NCBI GenBank assembly: GCA_903873715.1 | Contig: CAIQPS010000119.1 | Location: forward strand, 1 to 40,087 | Reading direction: 5' to 3' | DNA from: an uncultured Actinomycetes bacterium | GTDB lineage: Bacteria; Actinomycetota; Thermoleophilia; RBG-16-64-13 | DNA: 40,087 nucleotides | Shown: positions 7,869 through 14,726 of the stretch, piece by piece | How the letters are laid out: every line of letters begins with the position of its first letter | How positions within the stretch are numbered: the stretch's first letter is position 1 | Translations under genes and position numbers: made by a program | Notes under the pieces: model-generated | What the model saw: the letters and a program-made list of their open reading frames with translations, nothing else | Database searches by the model: none | Told to the model about the DNA's origin: nothing

Positions 7869-9602
7869 ATGCGCGAACGTGAACACTGCCGGCTGGTGGC
7901 TCTGGGCCACGAACGTCCCACCCTCCTGATCAAGGGGGGCCGGGTGTTCTCGCCGTTCACCGGCGAGATGTTCGAGGCCGACGTGGCTGTCTGCGGGACC
8001 CTCATCGCGGGGGTCGGGCACTACCCGGGCGACGCGGACGCCGTCGTCGACGCCCGTGGCGCCTTCGTCATCCCCGGATTCATCGACGCCCACGTGCACC
8101 CTGAGACCTCTCTGCTCTCTCCGCCCCGGTTCGCCGAGGCCCTCGTGGTCCACGGCATCACCACCACCATGTCGGAGCCGCACGAGATCACCAACGTGAT
8201 GGGCAGGGCCGGCATCGACTTCTATCTGGCGGCCAGACCTGGTCTCCCGATCGATCTGCGCATCATGCTGCCCACCACGGTGCCGGCGTCCCGGTTCGAA
8301 TTGGCGGCCGGCTCGCTGAGCGCCGCCGAGGTCGCCGACCTCCTCGCGCAGGACGGAGTGACCGGCCTCGGCGAAGCAATGGACTACATGGGCCTCATCT
8401 CCGGGACCGCGTCGGGCAGCCTGTTCGATCTGTCCGGCCACCGGGTGGTCGACGGGCACGCGCCCGATGTCACGGGGCGCCAACTTGCCGCCTACATGGT
8501 CGCCGGGCCCAGTACCGACCACGAGACCTCGGACCCCGAGCTCATCCTCGAGCGGCGCAGGCTGGGCATGTGGACCCTCATACGCGAGGGCTCCGCCGCC
8601 CGCGACCTCACCCGGGCCATGCCCTACCTCGTCGAGCACGGCACCGAGCGCACAGCCCTCTGCACCGACGACCGCAACGCGGCCGCCCTTGCCGAGCACC
8701 ACCACCTCGACGGTGTGGTCGCCGCCCTCTGCAGGGCCGGGGTACCGGTGGCGGCCGCCCTGCGCGCCGCCACGATCAACCCGGCCACGCTCTACCGTCT
8801 TTTCGACCGGGGCAGCATCACGCCGGGCTTCCGCGCAGACCTCCTCATCGTGGAGGACCCGGCGAACCCCCACCCGCGCGAAGTCATCCAGTCGGGTCGG
8901 ATGGTCGTACATCAGGGGTCCCTCACGGTCGAACTGCCGCCCACCCCGGGCCTGGCCTCGCCCCCCTTCCGCGTGGATGTCCCGGACCATCACGCCCTGG
9001 CCACCCCTGCGCCCGACGGCGCCCACCGAGCCCGCGCCATCCACATCACCCCGCGGGCGATCGTCAGCGAGGAGCGCTTCGTCGAGGTGGACGCACGGGC
9101 AGGGCGCCTTGAGGCCTCACCCGAGAAGGACGTGTGCCTGGCGGCTCTCATGGAACGCCGGCCGGGCGCGACCGGCAACTCGCTCCACAACAAGATCGGC
9201 TGCGGCCTCGTGAGCGGGCTCGGCCTGCAGACGGGCGCCATAGCCACCACCATCGCGCACGACGCCCACCACCTGCTCGTGGTCGGCATGGACACCACGG
9301 ACATGCTGGCCGCGGCACGCGCCGTCGCCGCTGCGGGGGGCGGGTTGGCCGTAGTCCGCGGAGACATGATGCAGGTACTCCCGCTGCCGCTCGCAGGCCT
9401 TATGACCGACCTGCCCGTCACCACCGTCCGCGACCGCCTGCGCTCCCTCGAGCGCGCCGCAGGTTCGTTGGGCGTCGATTTCGAGGAACCGTTCATGGTC
9501 CTGAGCTTCATCACGCTCAGCGTGATCCCCCGCCTGCGCCTCACATTGGACGGCCTGCTGGACGTGGAAGCCCAGACCTTGGTCCCCGTCCTGGCCGACT
9601 AG
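7869..9602 (+). CDS. ade: Adenine deaminase
   Basis: Ade hydrolyses adenine to hypoxanthine and ammonia in purine salvage, using a metal-dependent amidohydrolase fold. From ATG 7869 it has 577 residues, the same as typical bacterial Ade. Visible family motifs are GFIDAHVHPETS, EPHEITNVMG, LGEAMDYMG, VDGHAPDVTG, DHETSD, REGSAARDL and TDDR, followed by the C-terminal domain with HDAHHLLVVGMD. Common Ade proteins read HVHIESS and DPHEI; here these are HVHPETS and EPHEI, conservative differences near the metal site. Earlier in-frame starts exist at 7818, 7848 and 7863, but the -10 box TATTCT 7 nt upstream of 7869 favours a leaderless start there. It is monocistronic and divergent from the ACT-liv operon. 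Confidence 0.92.
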   Translation: MREREHCRLVALGHERPTLLIKGGRVFSPFTGEMFEADVAVCGTLIAGVGHYPGDADAVVDARGAFVIPGFIDAHVHPETSLLSPPRFAEALVVHGITTTMSEPHEITNVMGRAGIDFYLAARPGLPIDLRIMLPTTVPASRFELAAGSLSAAEVADLLAQDGVTGLGEAMDYMGLISGTASGSLFDLSGHRVVDGHAPDVTGRQLAAYMVAGPSTDHETSDPELILERRRLGMWTLIREGSAARDLTRAMPYLVEHGTERTALCTDDRNAAALAEHHHLDGVVAALCRAGVPVAAALRAATINPATLYRLFDRGSITPGFRADLLIVEDPANPHPREVIQSGRMVVHQGSLTVELPPTPGLASPPFRVDVPDHHALATPAPDGAHRARAIHITPRAIVSEERFVEVDARAGRLEASPEKDVCLAALMERRPGATGNSLHNKIGCGLVSGLGLQTGAIATTIAHDAHHLLVVGMDTTDMLAAARAVAAAGGGLAVVRGDMMQVLPLPLAGLMTDLPVTTVRDRLRSLERAAGSLGVDFEEPFMVLSFITLSVIPRLRLTLDGLLDVEAQTLVPVLAD

Positions 9603-9630
9603 AAGCCCCCACTCACCGCCGGGAAGAAGA

Positions 9631-9720
9631 GCGACGGCAAGCGCCGCGCCAAACCTTGAAGAGCGCCGGCGAAGCCGCGCGCCATGCCTTGAAAGGCGGC
9701 GGCGGAAGCCGCGCCAAAGG
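9631..9720. repeat. Imperfect tandem repeats of about 32 bp
   Basis: Three adjacent, imperfect copies occupy 9631-9662, 9663-9694 and 9695-9720 (the last is truncated). The shared core is a GC-rich stretch reading roughly AAGCCGCGCGCC, and the two full copies end in CCTTGAA. They fill the space between the convergent genes ade and the GH-like gene. No convincing coding potential is seen in them. Confidence 0.6.
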
Positions 9721-9726
9721 ATGACA

Positions 9727-9805
9727 GCGGAGCCGGACGTGTCCACGGGAGCATGAGCGTTAGCGTACTCGCGCGTGTAGCGACCGGGGACACGTCCGGC
9801 TCCGC
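9727..9805. repeat. Perfect 18-bp inverted repeat with 43-bp spacer
   Basis: The left arm GCGGAGCCGGACGTGTCC (9727-9744) is exactly complementary to the right arm at 9788-9805. The right arm ends one base before the stop codon of the GH-like gene. The right half is preceded by GTAG (9777-9780), as in some REP elements. No T-tract follows on either strand, so it is not a standard terminator. It could be a two-sided transcription barrier or a small REP/MITE-like element. Confidence 0.75.
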
Positions 9806-9806
9806 C

Positions 9807-11063
9807 CTACTGAGTGCGGAAAGCCCCCGTCGTATACGTCAGCCCCGGGTCCCAGATCATCCACTCGGTGTAGCCCTGCTCCTCGGCCGCGCGGATCTGG
9901 GCCTTCACCTCCGCCACCCCGTAGGTGACCCCGTTCAGCGAGAAGTCCTGCAACCACGGACGCACCATAGCTCCCGTCCCGATCATCCGCGGTTTCGCGT
10001 CCTTGAGCGCCGCGCTGACCAACTCGTAGGGGCTGTTGTTCGGGTTCGCCAGGTTATACGACCCGGGGTTGTAGTGCGACGGGTAGACCATCGGGCAGAC
10101 GATGTCCACGTTGCGCGCCACCTGCTCCAGTTGCTGCCCCATACCTTGGTCGTTGTTGACTCGCAACGTCATCCCGAAGATGTCCGCCGCCACCCATACC
10201 CCCAACGGTTCGAGGCGCTCGCGGGCGTAGGCGAGGAACCCGGAGATGGCGTCGGCCTTGCTCTGCCCGTTCTGGCCGGGATAGAGGGCCTCTTTCACGG
10301 GACCGTCGGTGGGGAAGCGGACGTAGTCGAACTGGATCTCGCGGAATCCGTGCTTGGCGGCGTCAGCGGCCACCTGGACGAGATAGTCCCAGACCTCGTG
10401 GTTGTACGGGTTCGTGTAGCAGAGATGGTTCCGGCTGGAATCCCTCCACAGCCCGTCCTTCTCGGTGGTGCTGCCGATGGCCAGGTCCGGCCGCGCCTTG
10501 GCGAGCGCCGTGTCCTCGAAGCAGACCAGACGGGCGATGGGAGTGATGTCGTGCTTCCGGAGCAGGGATATCAGACCGTCGATGTCGGCGATACGAGGGT
10601 CGATCACGCCCAACTCTTTGGCGACGGGCACGTCGCAGTTGTAGACGACCCGGCCCCATTCGTCCTTGACATCCACCACGAACGCATTGATCTCCGTGGT
10701 GTCCGCGATATCCAGCATCTTCTGCAACAGTTCGGGCTTGCCCGCCCAGTAGCTGCTCACGTAGATCGCCTTCACCGGGACGTAGGACAGGTCGCGGAAC
10801 GCCCGCATGTCCACCAGGGGTTCGAGAGGATGGTCGACGCTGGCCTGCAGAGCCACCGGGGATATCGATGCTTCGGCTTTGGACGACCAGGGGAACCCCT
10901 GACCTCCGACGATGACGCTCCCGAGCGACCACAGAAGGATGAACCCGGCGGCGAAGCACGCCACGCTGCCGAGAGCGGTAAGGATCATCCTGCCCTTCAC
11001 CCGGTCTGAGCGGCCGGGCCGGGCGCGGCCCGAAGACCGCCGCTTTGTTGTCTCCTGGCCCAT
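9807..11063 (-). CDS. Membrane-anchored putative glycoside hydrolase (DUF4015 type)
   Basis: The protein has 418 residues. A basic N terminus is followed by one hydrophobic segment at about residues 27-50, which is a signal anchor that places the rest outside the cell. The remainder matches the putative glycosyl hydrolase family formerly called DUF4015. This is a TIM-barrel fold containing KAIYVSSYWAG, NAFVVDVKDEWG, FREIQFDYVRFPTDG, WVAADIFGM, CPMVYPSHYNPG and EWMIWDPG. The aspartates in VDVKDE and QFDYVRFP are the likely active-site region. The substrate is unknown; a cell-wall or exopolysaccharide glycan is plausible because the gene diverges from a deacetylase-like gene. The ATG at 11063 follows TACAAT by 10 nt, giving a near-leaderless mRNA. 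Confidence 0.85.
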   Translation of the reverse strand: MGQETTKRRSSGRARPGRSDRVKGRMILTALGSVACFAAGFILLWSLGSVIVGGQGFPWSSKAEASISPVALQASVDHPLEPLVDMRAFRDLSYVPVKAIYVSSYWAGKPELLQKMLDIADTTEINAFVVDVKDEWGRVVYNCDVPVAKELGVIDPRIADIDGLISLLRKHDITPIARLVCFEDTALAKARPDLAIGSTTEKDGLWRDSSRNHLCYTNPYNHEVWDYLVQVAADAAKHGFREIQFDYVRFPTDGPVKEALYPGQNGQSKADAISGFLAYARERLEPLGVWVAADIFGMTLRVNNDQGMGQQLEQVARNVDIVCPMVYPSHYNPGSYNLANPNNSPYELVSAALKDAKPRMIGTGAMVRPWLQDFSLNGVTYGVAEVKAQIRAAEEQGYTEWMIWDPGLTYTTGAFRTQ

Positions 11064-11073
11064 CGTGGCGGGT

Positions 11074-11079
11074 ATTGTA
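11074..11079 (-). promoter_or_regulatory. -10 box of the GH-like gene
   Basis: TACAAT on the minus strand lies 10 nt before ATG 11063, giving a predicted 5' leader of about 3 nt. It sits within 60 bp of the divergent deacetylase promoter. No clear -35 is visible. Confidence 0.5.
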
Positions 11080-11105
11080 CCAGAGCCCTCTCCCCAGAAG
11101 GCTGC

Positions 11106-11111
11106 TAGACT
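11106..11111 (+). promoter_or_regulatory. -10 box of the deacetylase-like gene
   Basis: TAGACT lies 9 nt before ATG 11121, so the transcript would be leaderless or have a 2-nt leader. The whole divergent intergenic region is only 57 bp. Confidence 0.45.
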
Positions 11112-11120
11112 TGTTCGACC

Positions 11121-12224
11121 ATGCGGCGTGACAGATTGCTACGCTTCCTCGCCATCGCCTTCGCGGTAGGGGCATTCCTTGGGCTGGTCTCGGGGTTGGC
11201 TTTCGGCGGTTCACCGTCCGACAACGGGACCCCGAAGGCCGCCACACCTGCCGGCGGCAATGACGGCACCCGCTCCGCCGGAGCCTCCGGAAACACATCG
11301 TCCACCTTCTCGGGCCCGATGACTGCCTCCAAGGCAGCCGCCATCGGAGCCAACGAGCTTGGACAGATACCGGTGCTCCGCTATGTCGACATCAGCGAAG
11401 AACGGGGCTCGGATATCCGCAGCCCCGAGGACCTCGTCAAAGACATCGAATTGCTGAAGTCCTCCGGGTACCAGCCCATCAACCTTCGGGACCTCGCTTC
11501 CGGCAACATCGACATCCCGGCGGGGATGTCGCCGGTCGTTCTGACTTTCGACGACTCCACCATCGGCCAGTACAACATCCTGGACGACGGCAACCTCGAC
11601 CCGCAGTCCGCGGTCGGCATTCTGCAGGCCGCCGTCGATGCAGGGAACTGGGCGCCCAAGGCCACGTTCTACTGCCTCATCGACGTGACCTCGAAAGACA
11701 ACGAACTCTTCGGCCAGCCGGAGAACCGGCAGGAGAAGTTGCGCAACCTGGTCGACTGGGGCTACGAGGTGGGCAGCCATACAGTCAGCAACCTGAACCT
11801 GAGCAAGGCATCCGTCACGGACGTCCAGCGCGAGTTGCAGTCGTCCCAGAAGACTCTCCAGGACCTCATCGGCGGCGAATATCAGGTCAACAGCCTGTCG
11901 GTGCCGGCCGGCGAGTACCCCGCCGACATCACCGTGCTGGCCCGCGGCGTCTACGACGGCAAGGCATACAAGTACGCGTCAGCGGTCACGCTCGGCGACA
12001 CCCTGTGCCCCTCACCGTTCTCGACCCTCTTCAACGCCTTCCGCATCCCGCGCATCACCGTCACTGGGAACACTCTCAAGGACGCCATCTCCGACCTCAA
12101 GTCGCACCCCGAGAACCGGTACATCTCCGACGGCGACCCCACGACGGTGTCAGCCCCGGCGACGCTGGCTGCAATTCTGGGTTCGGTGACGGACGATCTC
12201 GGAAGGCCGCTGGTCCGCTACTAG
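11121..12224 (+). CDS. Secreted polysaccharide deacetylase-like protein
   Basis: The protein has 367 residues. An N-terminal hydrophobic segment (about 8-30) acts as signal peptide or anchor, followed by a Gly/Ser/Thr/Asn-rich spacer to about residue 70 and then a NodB-like domain. Motif 1 LTFDD is at 141-145 with both aspartates. Motif 2, normally H(S/T)xxH for metal binding, reads SHTVSN: His220 is kept but the second histidine is Asn224. LSVPAGEYP resembles the later R/P-rich motif. Carbohydrate esterase family 4 enzymes remove acetyl groups from peptidoglycan or exopolysaccharide. With the altered metal ligand this one may use a different ligand set or be non-catalytic. It diverges from the GH-like gene, which suggests related envelope work. 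Confidence 0.82.
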   Translation: MRRDRLLRFLAIAFAVGAFLGLVSGLAFGGSPSDNGTPKAATPAGGNDGTRSAGASGNTSSTFSGPMTASKAAAIGANELGQIPVLRYVDISEERGSDIRSPEDLVKDIELLKSSGYQPINLRDLASGNIDIPAGMSPVVLTFDDSTIGQYNILDDGNLDPQSAVGILQAAVDAGNWAPKATFYCLIDVTSKDNELFGQPENRQEKLRNLVDWGYEVGSHTVSNLNLSKASVTDVQRELQSSQKTLQDLIGGEYQVNSLSVPAGEYPADITVLARGVYDGKAYKYASAVTLGDTLCPSPFSTLFNAFRIPRITVTGNTLKDAISDLKSHPENRYISDGDPTTVSAPATLAAILGSVTDDLGRPLVRY

Positions 12225-12225
12225 C

Positions 12226-12246
12226 GCGCCGGCGTACGCCCGGCGC
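12226..12246. terminator. GC-rich hairpin after deacetylase-like gene
   Basis: A 7-bp stem GCGCCGG/CCGGCGC with a 7-nt loop starts just after the stop codon, between convergent genes. There is no T-tract, so termination activity is uncertain. Confidence 0.35.
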
Positions 12247-12259
12247 CGCCGAGTCTCGC

Positions 12260-12475
12260 TCAGACAGCTTTGAGGCCGAGTCCTTTGCCGGTGTCGACCA
12301 CCTCGGACGTGCCCCCACACAGTCCGCATCTGACGCGCCCGCCCTTGGGGGCCGATGCGCCCAGGTGCAGGGTGACATGGCAATGAGGGCAGGGAACGTC
12401 AAGGTCGGGACCTTGGTCCTGAAGCGCGACCTTTTCGTCGATGATCTCCCACAGGGGATCGAACTTCTTCGTCAC
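12260..12475 (-). CDS. Small zinc-ribbon protein, unknown function
   Basis: This predicted cytoplasmic protein of 71 residues has no recognisable enzyme domain. Two Cys pairs, CPHC (Cys29, Cys32) and CGLC (Cys50, Cys53), have zinc-ribbon spacing and probably bind one Zn ion. The N terminus MTKKFDPLWEIIDEKV looks like a short amphipathic helix. I chose the second in-frame GTG (12475) over 12481, because AGGAG then lies 5 nt upstream rather than touching the start. It diverges from lipB and converges on the deacetylase-like gene. It could be a nucleic-acid-binding or adaptor protein; no function can be assigned. Confidence 0.65.
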   Translation of the reverse strand: MTKKFDPLWEIIDEKVALQDQGPDLDVPCPHCHVTLHLGASAPKGGRVRCGLCGGTSEVVDTGKGLGLKAV

Positions 12476-12526
12476 AGCCACTCCTCTACGGGCCAGCCCG
12501 GACCGGTCCCCCGACCGCCGGTGCTG

Positions 12527-12532
12527 TATCTT
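12527..12532 (+). promoter_or_regulatory. -10 box for a leaderless lipB transcript
   Basis: TATCTT ends exactly 7 nt before ATG 12540, the same spacing as at ade and at the Cys-rich gene. No ribosome-binding site precedes lipB. No clear -35 is visible. Confidence 0.55.
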
Positions 12533-12539
12533 GCTGATT

Positions 12540-13259
12540 ATGGCAGGAGTCTCTCACACTTCCGGGCAACCACTCAAGCGTTCGGCGGCCGAATACCGGG
12601 CCTTCGACCTGGGACTCGCTCCCTACGAGCCGGTCCAGGCCCTGCAGTCACGCCTGAGGCGTGCGGTCGCAGATGGCAAGCTCCCCGGCGTCGTGCTGCT
12701 CCTTGAGCACGAGCCGGTCATAACCATGGGCAGCAGAGCCGGTCTGCACGACCTGCGGCACATGGGCGGCCTGCCGGTGGCCGAATCGGAACGCGGAGGG
12801 CAGGCTACGCTGCACGCTCCCGGTCAGTTGGTGAGCTACCCGGTCGTGCCCATCCCGGGACACGATCTGAGCGGCTACGTGCACGGATTGGAGGAAGCCA
12901 ACATCCTGCTGCTCGACGGCCTCGGCATCCGCGCGGAGCGCCGCGCCGGCAAACCAGGCCTGTACGTGGCCGGTGACAAGATCTCTTCGGTGGGCCTCCG
13001 CTGCCAACGCTGGGTGAGCAGTCATGGCACCTCTCTCAACGTCAGCATCGACCTCTCCCTTTTCGACGCCATCGTGTCGTGTGGAGAGCCCCAGTTGCGC
13101 CAGACCAGCATCGCCGAGCTCCTGCCGGACGCTCCCGCCATGCCCATGGTCAAGCAGCTGTATCTACAAGCTGTAATGCAGGTGTTCGGCTGGCGACTCG
13201 CCCCTCTTTGCCCGATCACCTACGATCTGATCGAAGCTGAACTGGGGCTGGAGGGCTGA
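12540..13259 (+). CDS. lipB: Octanoyl-[acyl-carrier-protein]:protein octanoyltransferase
   Basis: LipB moves octanoate from acyl carrier protein to lipoyl domains, the first step of lipoate synthesis in the cytoplasm. From ATG 12540 it has 239 residues. Visible motifs are RGGQATLHAPGQLVSYPV (85-102), the catalytic Lys147 in GDKISSVGLRCQRWVSSHG, and the catalytic Cys181 in IVSCG. In many LipB proteins the Cys motif is PCG; here it is SCG. The frame is open further upstream, but the TATCTT box 7 nt before 12540 and normal family length support this start. No lipA is in the window. Confidence 0.93.
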   Translation: MAGVSHTSGQPLKRSAAEYRAFDLGLAPYEPVQALQSRLRRAVADGKLPGVVLLLEHEPVITMGSRAGLHDLRHMGGLPVAESERGGQATLHAPGQLVSYPVVPIPGHDLSGYVHGLEEANILLLDGLGIRAERRAGKPGLYVAGDKISSVGLRCQRWVSSHGTSLNVSIDLSLFDAIVSCGEPQLRQTSIAELLPDAPAMPMVKQLYLQAVMQVFGWRLAPLCPITYDLIEAELGLEG

Positions 13260-13311
13260 CCAAGGTGCCCTCGAGGCCGGCTCGAGGCCTGGTGTGGCAT
13301 TGCCACCTTGG
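13260..13311. terminator. Nested inverted repeats filling the lipB/membrane-gene gap
   Basis: The outer arms CCAAGGTG (13260-13267) and CACCTTGG (13304-13311) pair perfectly and occupy exactly the gap between two convergent stop codons. Inside is CCTCGAG-gccgg-CTCGAGG (13269-13287). A further GTGGC/GCCAC pair competes with the outer stem. No T-tract follows. The position suggests a bidirectional terminator. Confidence 0.55.
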
Positions 13312-13656
13312 CTACGACGGGTCGGTGAGGAGGTAGGCGAACACTCCCCATGCCCACACCACAGACCAGATGACGATCGAGACCGCGCCTCTCCAGTCCT
13401 TCCGGAACAAGAGTGCGGCGGTGAAGAGAGCGGTGAGAAGGCCGGCGCCGCCGAAGCCCAGAGGCGCCGCTCGATAGGCGTGATAGGGCCAGCCCCACGG
13501 CACCCCGATGCCCTTCACGACGGACAGCAACCCGGTGGCAGGCAGCGTATCCTTCATCACGCCAAGCACGAAGAGTGCTGCCAGGGGCACGATCGCGCCC
13601 GCTAGCCGGAGCAGAAGGCCCCATCCACGGCTGTTCGGATCGGCTGCGTTGTTCAT
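13312..13656 (-). CDS. Small integral membrane protein, unknown function
   Basis: The protein has 114 residues and three to four predicted membrane segments (about 15-33, 63-84 and 90-110, plus a weaker one near 40-58). I recognise no family. The same frame is open through the upstream tRNA, but those residues are a translation of tRNA-Arg and are excluded. Starts are possible at ATG 13662 (overlapping the tRNA discriminator base) and ATG 13656. I prefer 13656, because RNase Z cleavage of the tRNA would leave 5'-UGCAC-AUG, an almost leaderless mRNA. There is no ribosome-binding site. Likely co-transcribed with the Cys-rich gene, rnz and tRNA-Arg. It could be a small lipid- or ion-related membrane protein, but nothing specific is visible. 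Confidence 0.7.
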   Translation of the reverse strand: MNNAADPNSRGWGLLLRLAGAIVPLAALFVLGVMKDTLPATGLLSVVKGIGVPWGWPYHAYRAAPLGFGGAGLLTALFTAALLFRKDWRGAVSIVIWSVVWAWGVFAYLLTDPS

Positions 13657-13661
13657 GTGCA

Positions 13662-13734
13662 TGCCCACGGCAGGATTCGAACCTGCGACACCTGGCTCCG
13701 GAGGCCAGTGCTCTATCCCCTGAGCTACGTGGGC
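13662..13734 (-). tRNA. tRNA-Arg (anticodon CCG)
   Basis: A complete 73-nt cloverleaf: acceptor GCCCACG pairs with CGTGGGC, D-arm GCTC..GAGC, anticodon stem CTGGC/GCCAG around loop CTCCGGA with anticodon CCG, and T-arm GCAGG-TTCGAAT-CCTGC. It reads codon CGG. The discriminator base is A. No CCA is encoded: the next genomic bases are TGC, so 3' maturation needs RNase Z-type cleavage and CCA addition. It lies 41 nt after the rnz stop codon in the same orientation. Confidence 0.97.
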
Positions 13735-13775
13735 GGGGTGAGGAACCTGCCGGCATCGAAGCCGGCGACGCGCCA

Positions 13776-14711
13776 TTATACCCGTTCGAGGCGCGCGGTG
13801 CCTTTGTCCGGGTACGGCACCACCAAGACGTCCAGATCGCGGGGCAGAAGAGCGCCGGGAAACACCTGCCGGGCCTCGTCGCGGAGCTCGCGCGCGCTGT
13901 GCCTGGAACTCAGATGAGTCAGGATCAAGGTCGAGACTCCCGCCTCTACCGCCACCTGCGCAGCCTCCCGGGCTGTCGAGTGCCCCGTCTCGAGCGCGCG
14001 GTCCTTCTCCGTCTCCGAAAAGGTGGAATCGTGCACCAGCACGGTTCCTCCACGAGCCAGTTCGATCACGGCCGCGGTGGGACGGGTATCCCCCGTGATG
14101 ACTATCTTCCTCCCCGGGCGCGTTTCATCCATGACCTCGTGCGGCTCCACCACGCGACCTTCGGCGTTGGTGAGGCTCTCGCCCCGCTGCAGCCTGCCGA
14201 AATCCGGCCCAGCCTTGATGCCCAACGCGGCTGCGCGATCGGGGTGGAACATCCCCACCCGGGTGCGCTCCTCCAGACACCACGCCAAGCCGGGCATGCC
14301 GTGCTCGGTGGCGACGGCTTTGACGGCATAGTCGGGCATATCGTAGACGGTGCCCGGCCGCGCCTCCTCCACCAGGAAGGGGAACTTCGGCCGCCCGATG
14401 ATCCTCTCCACCTCGCGCAGCAACTCATACAGGCCTGACGGGCCGAAGAGTTGCAGCGGCTCCTCCCGCCCGGCGAGGCTGAGCGTCTTGAGGAGGCCCG
14501 GCAGACCGAGATAATGGTCGCCGTGGAGATGCGTCAGCAGGATGGTGTCGATGTGGGCAAGCCCCACCGAGCGCATGAGCTGCCGCTGGGTGCCCTCGCC
14601 GCAGTCGACCAGGATGCGCTCCCCGCCCCGTATGATGAGCGTGGCGGGAGAGCCTCTGTCGACCGTGGGAGTGGCGCCGGCTGTGCCGAGGAAGACGAGC
14701 TGAAGATCCAT
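13776..14711 (-). CDS. rnz: Ribonuclease Z
   Basis: RNase Z is a zinc endonuclease that cuts pre-tRNAs after the discriminator base, especially those lacking an encoded CCA. The protein has 311 residues with the beta-lactamase fold. LVFLGTAGATPT at the N terminus, HLHGDH (61-66), ITGDTRP and LTHLSSRHS carry the metal ligands. The GRPKFPF region is near the flexible exosite that grips tRNA. Translation starts at ATG 14711, 15 bp after the Cys-rich gene stop. The tRNA-Arg downstream is CCA-less and so is itself an expected substrate, perhaps co-transcribed. Confidence 0.95.
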   Translation of the reverse strand: MDLQLVFLGTAGATPTVDRGSPATLIIRGGERILVDCGEGTQRQLMRSVGLAHIDTILLTHLHGDHYLGLPGLLKTLSLAGREEPLQLFGPSGLYELLREVERIIGRPKFPFLVEEARPGTVYDMPDYAVKAVATEHGMPGLAWCLEERTRVGMFHPDRAAALGIKAGPDFGRLQRGESLTNAEGRVVEPHEVMDETRPGRKIVITGDTRPTAAVIELARGGTVLVHDSTFSETEKDRALETGHSTAREAAQVAVEAGVSTLILTHLSSRHSARELRDEARQVFPGALLPRDLDVLVVPYPDKGTARLERV

Positions 14712-14726
14712 GTTGGCGGCCCTGTC

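Noticed and set aside
7860-9044. Minus-strand frame opposite adenine deaminase
   Set aside because: It is the antisense shadow of a clearly recognisable Ade.
9134-9724. Plus-strand frame overlapping the end of ade
   Set aside because: Arg/Pro/His-rich frame-shifted shadow.
9599-9793. Minus-strand small ORF over the repeats (64 residues)
   Set aside because: It runs through the tandem and inverted repeats, has no ribosome-binding site, and its protein repeats only because the DNA does.
13657-13776. N-terminal extension of the small membrane protein through the tRNA
   Set aside because: The residues are a translation of tRNA-Arg, a common false extension.
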